Origin: Pseudoalteromonas sp. T1lg48
GTDB lineage: Bacteria; Pseudomonadota; Gammaproteobacteria; Enterobacterales; Alteromonadaceae
Assembly (NCBI RefSeq): GCF_002964785.1
Contig: NZ_PQCC01000023.1
Span: forward strand, 112,339-176,338
Direction: 5' to 3'
DNA length: 64,000 nucleotides
In this document: in pieces, positions 10,167-19,288 of the stretch
Layout: every line of letters starts with the position of its first letter
How positions within the stretch are numbered: position 1 is the stretch's first letter
Position numbers and translations under genes: made by a program
The notes under the pieces: model-generated
Seen by the model: only the letters and a program-made list of their open reading frames with translations
The model's database searches: none
What the model was told of the DNA's origin: nothing

Positions 10167-11313
10167 CGATAAGCTCCAATACGGCTTTGGCCGCCTGACG
10201 GCTGGCATCACAACGAATATTCTTATGTATTTCGGTAAAACGGCTGATTAACACACTGTTGTCACCGTACAGACGCGGTTCCAGCGCCGCACACAGGGCG
10301 TCGACATTGCATTCATGTTGCAAATACTCGGGCACTAATTCTTCATCGGCCAACAGATTGGGCAGCGAGAAATACTTGATGGTAAAGGTAAAGACGTTTT
10401 GCACCATCCAATAGGTCATGGGTTTGAGCTTGTATCCCACCACCATGGGCTTTTTATACAACATGCCTTCGAGCGAGGCGGTTCCAGAGGCCAATAAAAT
10501 GGCGTCGCTGGCCTGCATCGCTAAGCTCGACTGACCGTCTAGTAAAATGGCCTTAAGATTGGGCGCATGCTCCTGTTGCAGGGTTAAAAACTGCTCCTTA
10601 CGCGCCGCATTAACCAGGGGCACCACCACCTTTAAATCCGGATTCTGCTGTTGCAAACGCTCAGCGGTTTGCGCATAGGTAGGGGTTAGCAAGCCAACCT
10701 CGGAGCCACGGCTGCCAGGTAGCAAAGCAAGCACCTTATCCTCGGGGGATAAGCCCAACTGCTCCCGCGCCTGGGTATTATCCTGTTCAACGGCAATATC
10801 ATCGGCCAGGGTGTGACCTACAAAGGTGCAGGGCACCTGATGCTCATCGTAAAATGCTTTTTCAAAGGGTAACAGGGAAAGCACCAAATTGGTGGCTTTG
10901 GCGATTTTATGAATACGTTTTTGTCGCCATGCCCACACCGAAGGGCTGACATAATGCACAGTCGTAATGCCCGCTTCTTTAAGCGGCAGTTCAACACGCA
11001 GATTAAAATCCGGCGCATCGATACCGACAAACACATCCGGCGGGTTAGCGATAAAATGCTGCACCAGTTGCTTGCGAATACGCAGCAGGCGTGGCAAACG
11101 AGAGAGCACCTCAACCAAGCCCATCACCGATAGCTCTTCCATATCAAACAAGCTCTGACAGCCAAGCGCCTGCATGCGCGGACCACCGATGCCAACAAAC
11201 TCTGCATCCGGGTGTGATTTTAATATCGCTTTCATCAGGCCTTCGCCGAGAATGTCGCCTGACATTTCTCCGGCAACAATACCGATACGTAGAGGTTTAG
11301 CTGCTGCGCTCAT
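10156..11313 (-). CDS. lpxB: Lipid A disaccharide synthase
   Basis: LpxB joins UDP-2,3-diacylglucosamine and lipid X to form the tetra-acyl disaccharide of lipid A at the inner face of the inner membrane. It is a GT-B glycosyltransferase (GT19 family), 385 residues. Family stretches visible are '[14 protein letters not shown]' near residue 14, '[10 protein letters not shown]' (about 98) and '[10 protein letters not shown]' (about 193). In most gammaproteobacteria it follows lpxA directly; here lpxA is about 6.7 kb away and the cyd genes lie between them, so lpxB must be transcribed from the short region shared with cydA. Confidence 0.97.
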   Translation of the reverse strand: MSAAAKPLRIGIVAGEMSGDILGEGLMKAILKSHPDAEFVGIGGPRMQALGCQSLFDMEELSVMGLVEVLSRLPRLLRIRKQLVQHFIANPPDVFVGIDAPDFNLRVELPLKEAGITTVHYVSPSVWAWRQKRIHKIAKATNLVLSLLPFEKAFYDEHQVPCTFVGHTLADDIAVEQDNTQAREQLGLSPEDKVLALLPGSRGSEVGLLTPTYAQTAERLQQQNPDLKVVVPLVNAARKEQFLTLQQEHAPNLKAILLDGQSSLAMQASDAILLASGTASLEGMLYKKPMVVGYKLKPMTYWMVQNVFTFTIKYFSLPNLLADEELVPEYLQHECNVDALCAALEPRLYGDNSVLISRFTEIHKNIRCDASRQAAKAVLELIDAN

Positions 11314-11597
11314 CTAAAGGGGGCTTCCCGTATACCACTGTTATTATTAACAGCCTAGTCTACCCTGTTTAGGGTGCGCTTAAAACCTCAGCGGCATACA
11401 AATCTAGGGTGCTGAAAAATAGCCGATTCACTAACCAGGTTGGTAAGCAATCAAGGAGTCTAATTTTTCATCGTGACGCGCTTTTTTATCGGTCGGTGAT
11501 TGCTAGTATGTGGTTGACTGTTGACCGATAAGCTTAGATACTAGGCTAACTTTCAATAATTACTGAAAGTTCAAACAGCTTGCATTAGGGGTAAACC
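11314..11597. promoter_or_regulatory. Divergent lpxB/cydA control region with an inverted repeat
   Basis: This 284-base stretch holds the promoters for both lpxB (minus) and cydA (plus). A possible sigma70 promoter for cydA is TTGACT (11514-11519) with GATACT (11537-11542), 17-base spacing. A perfect 8-base inverted repeat, AACTTTCA (11548-11555) and TGAAAGTT (11564-11571) with an 8-base spacer, lies 26 bases before the cydA ATG and just downstream of that promoter, a place where a repressor would act. I see no convincing FNR or ArcA box. The promoter call is tentative; the repeat is seen directly. Confidence 0.45.
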
Positions 11598-13172
11598 ATG
11601 ATAGATGAATCCTTTGTAGACATATCCCGTCTGCAATTTGCAATAACGGCCTTCTATCACTTTTTATTCGTGCCACTGACGTTAGGGATGACATGGATTT
11701 TGGTGATAATGGAATCGGTCTACGTGATGACCGGGCGAGAAATATATCGTGATATGACCAAGTTTTGGGGCAAGTTATTCGGTATCAACTTCGCGCTTGG
11801 GGTCGCCACCGGGCTGACCATGGAGTTCGAATTCGGGACCAACTGGTCCTACTATTCTCATTATGTTGGCGATATCTTCGGCGCGCCGCTGGCCATCGAA
11901 GGCCTGATGGCCTTTTTCCTTGAGTCCACCTTCGTCGGCATGTTCTTTTTGGGCTGGGACCGTCTGACCAGGGTACAGCATCTCGGCGTCACCTTCTTAA
12001 TGGCCATAGGCACCAACCTCTCCGCGCTTTGGATCCTCATCGCCAACGGCTGGATGCAGAACCCGGTGGGCTCCGAGTTCAATTACCAAACCATGCGCAT
12101 GGAAATGCAAAGCTTTGCCGAGCTGGTCTTTAACCCGGTGGCTCAGGTGAAGTTTATTCACACAGTATCTGCCGGTTATGTGGCCGCCTCTATGTTTGTC
12201 CTTGGGATCAGCGCCTATTATCTGCTTAAAGGGCGCGACGTGGCCTTTGCCAAACGCTCGTTTTCGGTGGCCTGTAGTTTCGGTTTAGCTTCGGTGCTTT
12301 GCGTGATCCTGCTCGGCGATGAATCCGGTTATGAGGTCGGCGAGGTGCAAAAAGTCAAACTCGCCGCCATCGAAGCGGAGTGGGAAACCGAGCCGGCTCC
12401 CGCCGCCTTCACCCTGTTCGGCATTCCCGACTCAGAAGCGCAGGAAACCCACGCCGCGGTTAAAATCCCCTATGTGATGGGCATTATTGCCACCCGCTCC
12501 CTCGATGAAGAGGTCACCGGCATCAAGGAGCTGCAGCAACAACACGAAACACGGATCCGCAGCGGCATGATTGCCTATCGGTATCTGGAAAAGTTGCGAG
12601 AGGGTGACACCCGCCCCGAGATCGTCGCCGAATTTGAGAAGTACAAGTCCGACCTCGGCTATGGTTTACTGCTAAAGCGCTATCGGGATGATGTCTACAA
12701 CGCCAGCGAAGAAGAAATCGCTAAGGCGGTGAAGGACTCGATCCCTGCTGTCGGCCCGCTGTTCTGGACCTTCCGCGTCATGGTGGCCTGTGGGATGATC
12801 ATGCTGTTTATCTTCGCCGCTTCTTTCTATTACAACGCCAAGCGGGTGATTGAGAAAAAACGCTGGCTGCTTAAGGCCGCCTTATTTGCCATTCCCCTAC
12901 CCTGGATAGCCATAGAAACAGGTTGGTTTGTGGCCGAGTTCGGTCGCCAACCCTGGGCGATTTCAGAAGTGCTGCCCACCTTTATGGCCACCTCCAGCCT
13001 GACCTTTAATGATGTGCTGATCTCCCTGACCGGCTTTATTATCTTCTACACCATACTCGCCATTATCGAGGTGTGGTTGATGCTGCACTTTATTAAACAG
13101 GGTCCCAGCTCGCTGCACACCGGCAAGTATCACTTTGAGCGCCAGGCCGCGCTTAAGGAGGCTCAGGTATGA
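11598..13172 (+). CDS. cydA: Cytochrome bd ubiquinol oxidase, subunit I
   Basis: CydA is the catalytic subunit of the high-affinity bd-type quinol oxidase. It binds hemes b558, b595 and d and oxidises ubiquinol in the Q-loop. The 524 residues match E. coli CydA (522), including the long Q-loop insertion (about 250-390). The conserved 'EFGRQPW' motif is at about residue 450, and the N-terminal part contains the heme-ligand region starting 'RLQFAITAFYHFLFVPLTLG'. The ATG follows 'GGGGTAA' closely. The stop overlaps the cydB start by four bases (ATGA). Confidence 0.97.
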   Translation: MIDESFVDISRLQFAITAFYHFLFVPLTLGMTWILVIMESVYVMTGREIYRDMTKFWGKLFGINFALGVATGLTMEFEFGTNWSYYSHYVGDIFGAPLAIEGLMAFFLESTFVGMFFLGWDRLTRVQHLGVTFLMAIGTNLSALWILIANGWMQNPVGSEFNYQTMRMEMQSFAELVFNPVAQVKFIHTVSAGYVAASMFVLGISAYYLLKGRDVAFAKRSFSVACSFGLASVLCVILLGDESGYEVGEVQKVKLAAIEAEWETEPAPAAFTLFGIPDSEAQETHAAVKIPYVMGIIATRSLDEEVTGIKELQQQHETRIRSGMIAYRYLEKLREGDTRPEIVAEFEKYKSDLGYGLLLKRYRDDVYNASEEEIAKAVKDSIPAVGPLFWTFRVMVACGMIMLFIFAASFYYNAKRVIEKKRWLLKAALFAIPLPWIAIETGWFVAEFGRQPWAISEVLPTFMATSSLTFNDVLISLTGFIIFYTILAIIEVWLMLHFIKQGPSSLHTGKYHFERQAALKEAQV

Positions 13173-14308
13173 TTTTCGATTACGAAACCCTAAAACTGAT
13201 CTGGTGGCTGTTAATTGGTGCGTTGCTGATCGGCTTTGCCATCACCGATGGCATGGACATGGGCGCCGCCGTCTTACTGCCCTTTGTCGCCAAAAAAGAT
13301 GTCGAGCGCCGTGTGGTAATTAACACCGTCGGCGCACACTGGGACGGCAACCAAGTCTGGCTGATTACCGCCGGTGGCGCCCTGTTTGCGGCCTGGCCCA
13401 TGGTCTATGCGGCGGCTTTTTCCGGCTTTTACTTCGCCATGATGCTGGTGCTGTTTGCGCTGTTTTTCCGCCCCTTGGCCTTTGATTATCGCTCCAAGCT
13501 GGATAACCCGACTTGGCGTAATCGCTGGGACTGGGCACTCTTTACCGGCAGCTTTATTCCCGCGCTGATTTTTGGCGTCGCCTTTGGCAACCTGCTCCAA
13601 GGGGTGCCCTTGCATATCGATAATCTTATGCGGGTCAGCTATTTGGGTTCTTTCTTCGCTCTGCTTAACCCCTTTGCGCTGCTCTGTGGCTTGATCAGCG
13701 TCGCCATGCTGGTCGCCCATGGCGGTTTGTGGTTACAGCTGCGCACCGTGGACCCGGTGGCCACCCGATCCGCCCATTTTGGTCGCTTGGCCTTAATCCT
13801 CGCCCTGGTAGGCTTTGCCATCGCCGGAGTCTGGTTAACGCAAATCGAGGGCATGCAAATTGTCACCATGGCCGATACCAATGGCCATGCCGACCCACTG
13901 GCTAAAACCGTTACTACAGGCTCCGGCTTGTGGCTCGATGGCTACCAGCAGCGCCCGTGGAGCATGGCTTTTCCGATATTGGCCTTTGTTGCCGGAGGCT
14001 TAGCCTTAGTGTGCTCCTGGCGTAACAAAGCCGGGGTGGGTTTTGTGCTAACGAGCTTGATGCTCGTGGGTATCATAATGACCTTTGGCGCCAGTTTGTT
14101 CCCCTTCATCATGCCGTCAAGCCACGATGCCAATATGAGCCTGACTATTTGGGACGCGGTATCAAGCCATATGACACTCAACATCATGTTTATCGTGGTG
14201 GCACTGCTGCTGCCCATAGTCCTGAGCTACACCACCTGGTGTTATGTGAAGATGTGGCGTCGAGTCAGTCATGAAGAAATTGAAAACAACTCTCACGGCA
14301 GCTATTAA
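13169..14308 (+). CDS. cydB: Cytochrome bd ubiquinol oxidase, subunit II
   Basis: CydB is the structural partner of CydA in the bd oxidase, with about eight to nine membrane helices over 379 residues, equal to the E. coli length. The N-terminus 'IWWLLIGALLIGFAITDGMDMGA' (quoted in part: 'GFAITDGMDMGA') and 'NTVGAHWDGNQVWLITAGGA' are diagnostic. It is translationally coupled to cydA through a four-base overlap, and its stop is followed nine bases later by cydX with a strong ribosome binding site. Confidence 0.97.
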   Translation: MIFDYETLKLIWWLLIGALLIGFAITDGMDMGAAVLLPFVAKKDVERRVVINTVGAHWDGNQVWLITAGGALFAAWPMVYAAAFSGFYFAMMLVLFALFFRPLAFDYRSKLDNPTWRNRWDWALFTGSFIPALIFGVAFGNLLQGVPLHIDNLMRVSYLGSFFALLNPFALLCGLISVAMLVAHGGLWLQLRTVDPVATRSAHFGRLALILALVGFAIAGVWLTQIEGMQIVTMADTNGHADPLAKTVTTGSGLWLDGYQQRPWSMAFPILAFVAGGLALVCSWRNKAGVGFVLTSLMLVGIIMTFGASLFPFIMPSSHDANMSLTIWDAVSSHMTLNIMFIVVALLLPIVLSYTTWCYVKMWRRVSHEEIENNSHGSY

Positions 14309-14317
14309 GGAGGCATT

Positions 14318-14443
14318 ATGTGGTATTTCGCATGGATATTAGGGGTACTCTTTGCCGTTGCTTTCGGCGTGATTAACGTGATGTGGTATGAAATGCAACA
14401 GCACACAGACAGCATCGCCGACGACGAGCAGGAGCACTTTTAA
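14318..14443 (+). CDS. cydX: Cytochrome bd oxidase small subunit CydX
   Basis: This 41-residue single-helix protein begins 'MWYFAWILGVLFA', the hallmark start of CydX, and has a charged C-terminal tail rich in Asp and Glu. CydX is an accessory subunit that stabilises the hemes of the CydAB oxidase. AAGGAGG (14307-14313) lies just before the ATG at 14318. The gene is short enough to be missed by automated calling. It sits between cydB and cydD, so all the oxidase structural genes plus the CydDC exporter are in one unit. Confidence 0.93.
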   Translation: MWYFAWILGVLFAVAFGVINVMWYEMQQHTDSIADDEQEHF

Positions 14444-14447
14444 GCTC

Positions 14448-16214
14448 ATGAATCCCCAACCAAATCGCGCGCAGCAACTCCAGCTGCGCGCCTTTTTAAA
14501 GGAATTTACCCGCCGCCATAACCGCCCCTTGCTGCTCAGTATATTGTTGGGCTTGGGCAATGGCGTGTTAATGATCATCAGCTGCTATGTGTTGGCACAG
14601 CTGTGTCATCAGGTGATGTTCGCGAGACAAGGTTTAGCCCAGCAAGCACACGCACTGTATCTGTTGGCGGGGCTAAGCCTGCTACGCGCACTGCTGATAG
14701 GCGCCAGTCGCTACGTGGCCGAGCGCAGTGCATTAAAGATTAAGCTGGCGATGCGTGAAGCGCTGTGGAAAGCACTGGTCAAACAGCAAGAAACCGGCTC
14801 ACAAACACGCCTTGCATCGGAGTGGGTACTCACCCTCAATCAAGGGGTCGAAGCCCTGCACGATTACTTTGCCAAATACCTGCCGGCGGTGGCCTATGCC
14901 GGGCTTATCCCCTTTGCCATTATCGCCGTGGTGTTTCCCATCGACTGGCAGTCGGGGCTCATTTTTCTTATTACCGCACCGCTGATCCCATTTTTTATGA
15001 TCCTCATTGGTTACAAGGCGCAAGCGCTGAATGAACGCAATTGGCAACGTTTACAGTATATGGGGCAGTTCTTTTTTGACCGTCTAAATGGCCTGGCTCA
15101 GTTAAAACTTTTTAACAGCGCCCAGGGTCAAGTTCATCGCGTTGAGCAAATGGCGGACCAATTTCGCCTCTCTACCCTCTCTGTATTACGTATTGCCTTT
15201 ATTTCCACCCTGGCACTGGAGTTTTTGGCTACCATCAGTATTGCCTTGGTAGCGGTGATCATCGGTTTTCGCCTGTATTTTGGTAGCCTGGACTTTGCCA
15301 CCGGTTTTGTGGTGCTTTTACTCGCCCCGGAATTTTATTTGCCGCTGCGCCAATTGGGGCAGCACTATCACGCCAAGCTCAAGGGATTAGCCAGTGCCGA
15401 TTCCATGATGGCCATTCTCACTGAGCAAGGACCACGGCAGCAAGTTAACCAGAATAAAATGGAGATTAAATCAATCACCGAACTCCAGGTGCAAGGCTTA
15501 AGTCTGCATTTTGAGCAAAGCACTAAAGCGGTATTAAAAAATATCGCGTTTCGCACCGACGCAAACGGCATACTGGCACTGGTGGGACACAGCGGCGCCG
15601 GTAAGTCCACCTTGATGGATTGCCTGATGGGTCTTTATCCACAAGTAAATAAGGCTATACGCATCAATGGCAGAGCGTTAGCGGATATCGATATTGGCAG
15701 CTATCAAAAGCGCATTGCCTGGGTCGCGCAAACGCCGACCTTATTCAGTGGAACCATAGCGGAGAATATCGCCCTGGGAAGCGAGTCAATCGACCTTGCA
15801 GCCATTCGCGAGCTGTGCAAAGAGCTCGACCTGGATGCCTTTATCCTGGGTCTTCCGCACCAATATGACACCCAATTAGGGGAGTTAGGCCATGGCCTAT
15901 CCGGGGGGCAAATTCAGCGCCTGGCTTTGGCCAGGGCTCTGTTGCGTGAACCGGACATCCTCTTTTTGGATGAGCCCACTGCGGCGCTAGATAAACAAAG
16001 CGAGCACAAGGTGCAAACTTGCCTGGAGCGCATCAGCGAGCATACCCTGGTGGTGATCATTGCCCACCGGCTCAACACCCTCACCCAGGCCGAGCACGTT
16101 TTGGTTCTTAACCATGGCGAGCTCGTTGAACAAGGCAGTTACACGGATCTCGTCAACGCACCCGACTCCTACCTGGCAAAGATGCTTAGCGCACCGGAGG
16201 TCGTCCATGGCTAA
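14448..16214 (+). CDS. cydD: Thiol reductant ABC exporter, CydD subunit
   Basis: CydDC exports glutathione or cysteine, or handles heme, in the inner membrane and is needed to assemble cytochrome bd. CydD has an N-terminal six-helix ABC exporter domain (about residues 25-320) and a C-terminal nucleotide-binding domain: Walker A 'GHSGAGKST' (about 379-387), signature 'LSGGQIQRLALARALL' (about 483-498) and Walker B 'ILFLDEPTAALD'. I start at the ATG at 14448, just after the cydX stop, giving 588 residues like E. coli CydD; an upstream in-frame start would overlap cydX. It overlaps cydC by eight bases. Confidence 0.94.
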   Translation: MNPQPNRAQQLQLRAFLKEFTRRHNRPLLLSILLGLGNGVLMIISCYVLAQLCHQVMFARQGLAQQAHALYLLAGLSLLRALLIGASRYVAERSALKIKLAMREALWKALVKQQETGSQTRLASEWVLTLNQGVEALHDYFAKYLPAVAYAGLIPFAIIAVVFPIDWQSGLIFLITAPLIPFFMILIGYKAQALNERNWQRLQYMGQFFFDRLNGLAQLKLFNSAQGQVHRVEQMADQFRLSTLSVLRIAFISTLALEFLATISIALVAVIIGFRLYFGSLDFATGFVVLLLAPEFYLPLRQLGQHYHAKLKGLASADSMMAILTEQGPRQQVNQNKMEIKSITELQVQGLSLHFEQSTKAVLKNIAFRTDANGILALVGHSGAGKSTLMDCLMGLYPQVNKAIRINGRALADIDIGSYQKRIAWVAQTPTLFSGTIAENIALGSESIDLAAIRELCKELDLDAFILGLPHQYDTQLGELGHGLSGGQIQRLALARALLREPDILFLDEPTAALDKQSEHKVQTCLERISEHTLVVIIAHRLNTLTQAEHVLVLNHGELVEQGSYTDLVNAPDSYLAKMLSAPEVVHG

Positions 16215-17925
16215 TTGGTGCTTCCTTATTTCCCTAATTCGCCCCCACCTTGGTTGGGCGCTCTTAGGCATGCTCTTGGCATTTCTTGCCCTGGCCGCCA
16301 ATATTACCCTGTTAGCCGTATCCGCCTGGTTTTTAGCAGCCATGGCCGCCGCTGGCTTACAAGGGGTGACCATGAACTACTTCACCCCGGCGGGCATTAT
16401 TCGCTTTCTTGCCATTGTCCGCACCGCCAGTGGCTATGCGCAACGCCTGGTCAATCACAACACCACTTTTTTAATCCTAAAAACACTGCGGGTGCGCATT
16501 TTCGCAGCCCTTACCCAGATTCCGCAGCAACGCTTTATCAGTGTCGGACGTCGCTTATCACAGTTACAGGAAGACGTTGAACAACTCGATGAATTCTATA
16601 TCGGCGTACTTGTGCCCCTGCTTTTAGCGCTAACGGCCTTGCCACTGATAGCCTGGGCGCTGGGCGTTTACAGCCAGGTGCTTATGCTGGTGACGATCAC
16701 CGCCCTGCTAACCACTGGGTTATTCCTGCCAGCCTGGCTGAGTCGCAACCTAAAAGGCGTGGGTCAGCGTTCCCAGGACGCCCAAAGCGACTTGAGCGAG
16801 TGTCTGGTTGAAGGGACACGCGGCTTTAAGGAGCTGTATCTCGCTGGTGCCACCGAGCAATATTGGCGACGCCTAGACAAAGCACAACACGCCCTGGCCA
16901 GGGAGCAGCAACAGGGCCATCGCTGGTATGCCACCCACCAAGGGCTGTCGTTGCTTGTAAGCCAACTGACGATCGTCCTGGCGTTGTTTACGCTGATCCC
17001 CTTGGTAAATAACGGCCAGTTGGCAAATGTCGAATTAGCCATGCTGGTGCTCTTGGTGTTAGGTGCGTTTGAGTCCGTAGTAATGCTGCCCGATGCCATG
17101 CTAAAACTAGAACTTAGTCTGGCCAGCGCTGGGCGCATTCGTACCTTGTTAGCAGAGGTCAAGGATACGCCGACACCGACTCAACATGGAAAGGTGCACG
17201 CGCAGCAGATCTTTTCCCTGAAGCAGATCCACTTTGCCTATCAGGCGCAAAAACCGGTTTTTCACTCCTTGTCCCTGGACATCAAGCGCGGTGAGAAAGT
17301 GGCCATAGTAGGTAGAAGTGGTGCCGGAAAATCCACTCTGCTTGGCCTACTAACAGCGCAATTGCGGGCACAGCAAGGCCAGACCTTGGCATTTGCCACC
17401 AGGGTAGAGACGCTCGACTCTCATTGGCTAAATCGGCAACTGGGCGTGCTCAATCAACACACGCATACCTTTAGCGCCACCATTGGCGAAAACCTGCGCC
17501 TTGCCAGGGAGGATGCCAGCGACGACGAACTATGGACGGCCCTCAATCACGCACAATTAGCTGCAACCGTGAAACAAATGGATAAATGCTTGGACACCTT
17601 GGTCGGGGCCGCAGGACGCCAGCTATCCGCCGGTGAAGCCAGGCGTTTACACCTTGCCCAACTGTTTTTGCGAGACCCTCAGGTACTGCTGCTAGATGAG
17701 CCTACCCGCGGCCTGGACGGTGACAATCAAAGAGGCGTATTTGAAACAATTTTAGCCCTTGCGAAAGGTAGAACGCTCGTGGTGAGCACCCATGAGAACT
17801 CGTTACTGGCGCATATGGAAAAGGTGGTGTGGATGGAAGAAGGTCAGATCAAGGCCATAGCCAGTCACGATGAGCTTCGTCGCCAATACCCCGAGTATCG
17901 AACCCTGACGCACCGGCTCGGATAA
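16207..17925 (+). CDS. cydC: Thiol reductant ABC exporter, CydC subunit
   Basis: CydC is the second half of the heterodimeric CydDC exporter. It has six membrane helices (about 1-310) and a nucleotide-binding domain with Walker A 'GRSGAGKSTLLGLL' (about 371-384) and Walker B 'VLLLDEPTRGLDGD' (about 492). The signature loop reads 'LSAGEARRL' instead of the canonical LSGGQ, so one of the two ATP sites may be degenerate, as is common in heterodimeric exporters. The ATG at 16207 overlaps the cydD end and gives 572 residues, as in E. coli (573). A convergent terminator follows. Confidence 0.94.
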   Translation: MANWCFLISLIRPHLGWALLGMLLAFLALAANITLLAVSAWFLAAMAAAGLQGVTMNYFTPAGIIRFLAIVRTASGYAQRLVNHNTTFLILKTLRVRIFAALTQIPQQRFISVGRRLSQLQEDVEQLDEFYIGVLVPLLLALTALPLIAWALGVYSQVLMLVTITALLTTGLFLPAWLSRNLKGVGQRSQDAQSDLSECLVEGTRGFKELYLAGATEQYWRRLDKAQHALAREQQQGHRWYATHQGLSLLVSQLTIVLALFTLIPLVNNGQLANVELAMLVLLVLGAFESVVMLPDAMLKLELSLASAGRIRTLLAEVKDTPTPTQHGKVHAQQIFSLKQIHFAYQAQKPVFHSLSLDIKRGEKVAIVGRSGAGKSTLLGLLTAQLRAQQGQTLAFATRVETLDSHWLNRQLGVLNQHTHTFSATIGENLRLAREDASDDELWTALNHAQLAATVKQMDKCLDTLVGAAGRQLSAGEARRLHLAQLFLRDPQVLLLDEPTRGLDGDNQRGVFETILALAKGRTLVVSTHENSLLAHMEKVVWMEEGQIKAIASHDELRRQYPEYRTLTHRLG

Positions 17926-17970
17926 CCCGGTTGGATGCTCCTGTTTGCTATACAGAAATAAATCAGACAT

Positions 17971-18013
17971 AAAAAAGCGCTAACCGAATTTACCAATCGC
18001 GTTAGCGCTTTTT
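17971..18013. terminator. Bidirectional terminator between cydC and lpxA
   Basis: GCGCTAAC (17977-17984) pairs with GTTAGCGC (18001-18008), flanked by A6 on the left and T5 on the right. It serves the convergent cydC and lpxA transcripts. Confidence 0.85.
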
Positions 18014-18042
18014 CTACTATTTCTGCCCTGCTAGCAGCTCTA

Positions 18043-18812
18043 TTAACGGATAATACCGCGAGTAGAGTTGGTAACCAGGTCGATCATCGGCTGAATAGCC
18101 GGGAAGTTAGCTACTTCTTCTTGCAACTGTGCCAGCGCCTCATCGGCCTTAAGCCCCTTACGGAACAAGGTCTTATAAGCACGGCGCAGGGCCATGATTT
18201 CGTCGGGCTCAAAACCGCGACGCTTCAACCCTTCGGTGTTAATCGCTACGGGGCGCGCTGGTGTGCCAATGGTAGTGACATAAGGAGGCACGTCCTGATT
18301 CACCCCGGAGTACATGCCGATAAAGGCATGGGCACCCACTTTACAAAATTGATGCACGCCAGAGTTACCGGCTAGGATCACCCAGTCGCCGATGTGCACA
18401 TGGCCCGCTACACTCGCGTTGTTCGCGAAAATAACGTTGTCGCCAATCACAGCATCATGCGCAACATGGGTATAAGCCATAAATAGGTTATTGCTACCAA
18501 TTTTAGTGATACCTTCGTCCTGAATGGTGCCACGGTGAATGGTGGCGCATTCGCGAATAATATTGTTATCACCGATGATCAGCTGCGTCGGTTCATCCTT
18601 GTATTTTTTATCCTGGCACGCCTCGCCTACCGATGCGAATTGAAAGATGTGGTTATTTTTGCCGATTTTCGACGGCCCTTTCACTACCACATGAGATTAA
18701 TAATAGTACCTGCACCGATTTCAACGTCATTGCCTATATAGCTATAAGGACCAACTTGAACATCGTCAGCAAGCTTTGCACCGGGTTCGATAATTGCGGT
18801 CGGATGGATCAC
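18043..18812 (-). CDS. lpxA: Acyl-[ACP]-UDP-N-acetylglucosamine O-acyltransferase, frameshifted as read
   Basis: LpxA adds the first 3-hydroxyacyl chain to UDP-GlcNAc, the first step of lipid A synthesis. A GTG at 18812, two bases after the fabZ stop, starts '[20 protein letters not shown]' and the frame runs to '...EIGAGTIIN', then hits TAG after 'LMW'. Homology resumes one base out of phase with '[11 protein letters not shown]' and continues to the normal C-terminus 'TRGIIR'. Restoring one base near 18695 (AATCTC to AATTCTC) gives an uninterrupted 256-residue protein with hexapeptide repeats, the general-base His in '[10 protein letters not shown]' and the usual family length. A sequencing error in a homopolymer is the most likely cause because the gene is normally essential; a downstream GTG (18690) would give a protein lacking about 40 residues. 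Confidence 0.9.
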
Positions 18813-18814
18813 GA

Positions 18815-19267
18815 TTAAAACTCTCTTCTTGCACACATTAGCTCGGCGCTGCACACGACCTTATCGTCGACACGTGCTTCACCGTAGAATTTCCACATAT
18901 TGCGACGCTCTTTTAAGAACTTCACATGCAAATGCATGGTGTCACCAGGTAACACCGGCTGCTTAAAGCGCGCATTGTCGATGGCTGCAAACAAGTATAG
19001 CTCGTTCTCACCACGATTTTCTGTGGTTTTAAAACCCAATAGGCCCGTTGCCTGGGCCATGGCTTCAAGGATCATCACGCCAGGGAAGATTGGCTGGCCA
19101 GGAAAGTGCCCAGTAAAAATCGGCTCATTTACGGTCACATTTTTTACTGCATGCAGGCTTTCACCCGGTGTGTAATCCAGTACTTTATCCACCAACAGCA
19201 TCGGATAACGGTGCGGTAGTAAACTCATTATCTCTTGAATATCTAAGCTATTTAACTGATTAGCCAA
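18815..19267 (-). CDS. fabZ: 3-hydroxyacyl-[ACP] dehydratase FabZ
   Basis: FabZ dehydrates 3-hydroxyacyl-ACP in fatty acid elongation, acting on the same acyl-ACP pool that LpxA and LpxD draw on. The hot-dog fold has the catalytic His in '[12 protein letters not shown]' (about residues 16-27) and Glu in '[13 protein letters not shown]' (about 63-75), after '[11 protein letters not shown]'. The 150-residue length is standard. It sits between lpxD (21 bases upstream) and lpxA (2 bases downstream), the conserved order. Confidence 0.97.
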   Translation of the reverse strand: MANQLNSLDIQEIMSLLPHRYPMLLVDKVLDYTPGESLHAVKNVTVNEPIFTGHFPGQPIFPGVMILEAMAQATGLLGFKTTENRGENELYLFAAIDNARFKQPVLPGDTMHLHVKFLKERRNMWKFYGEARVDDKVVCSAELMCARREF

Positions 19268-19288
19268 CTTCTTTTCCTTAAAACAAAG

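Noticed and set aside
10167..10211. A longer start for RNase HII
   Set aside because: The ATG at 10166 has a good ribosome binding site and family similarity begins there.
14388..14447. A 20-residue N-terminal extension of CydD
   Set aside because: It would overlap cydX, and the ATG at 14448 matches the family start.
16060..16206. A 49-residue N-terminal extension of CydC
   Set aside because: It lies entirely within cydD in another frame; the ATG at 16207 gives the usual length.
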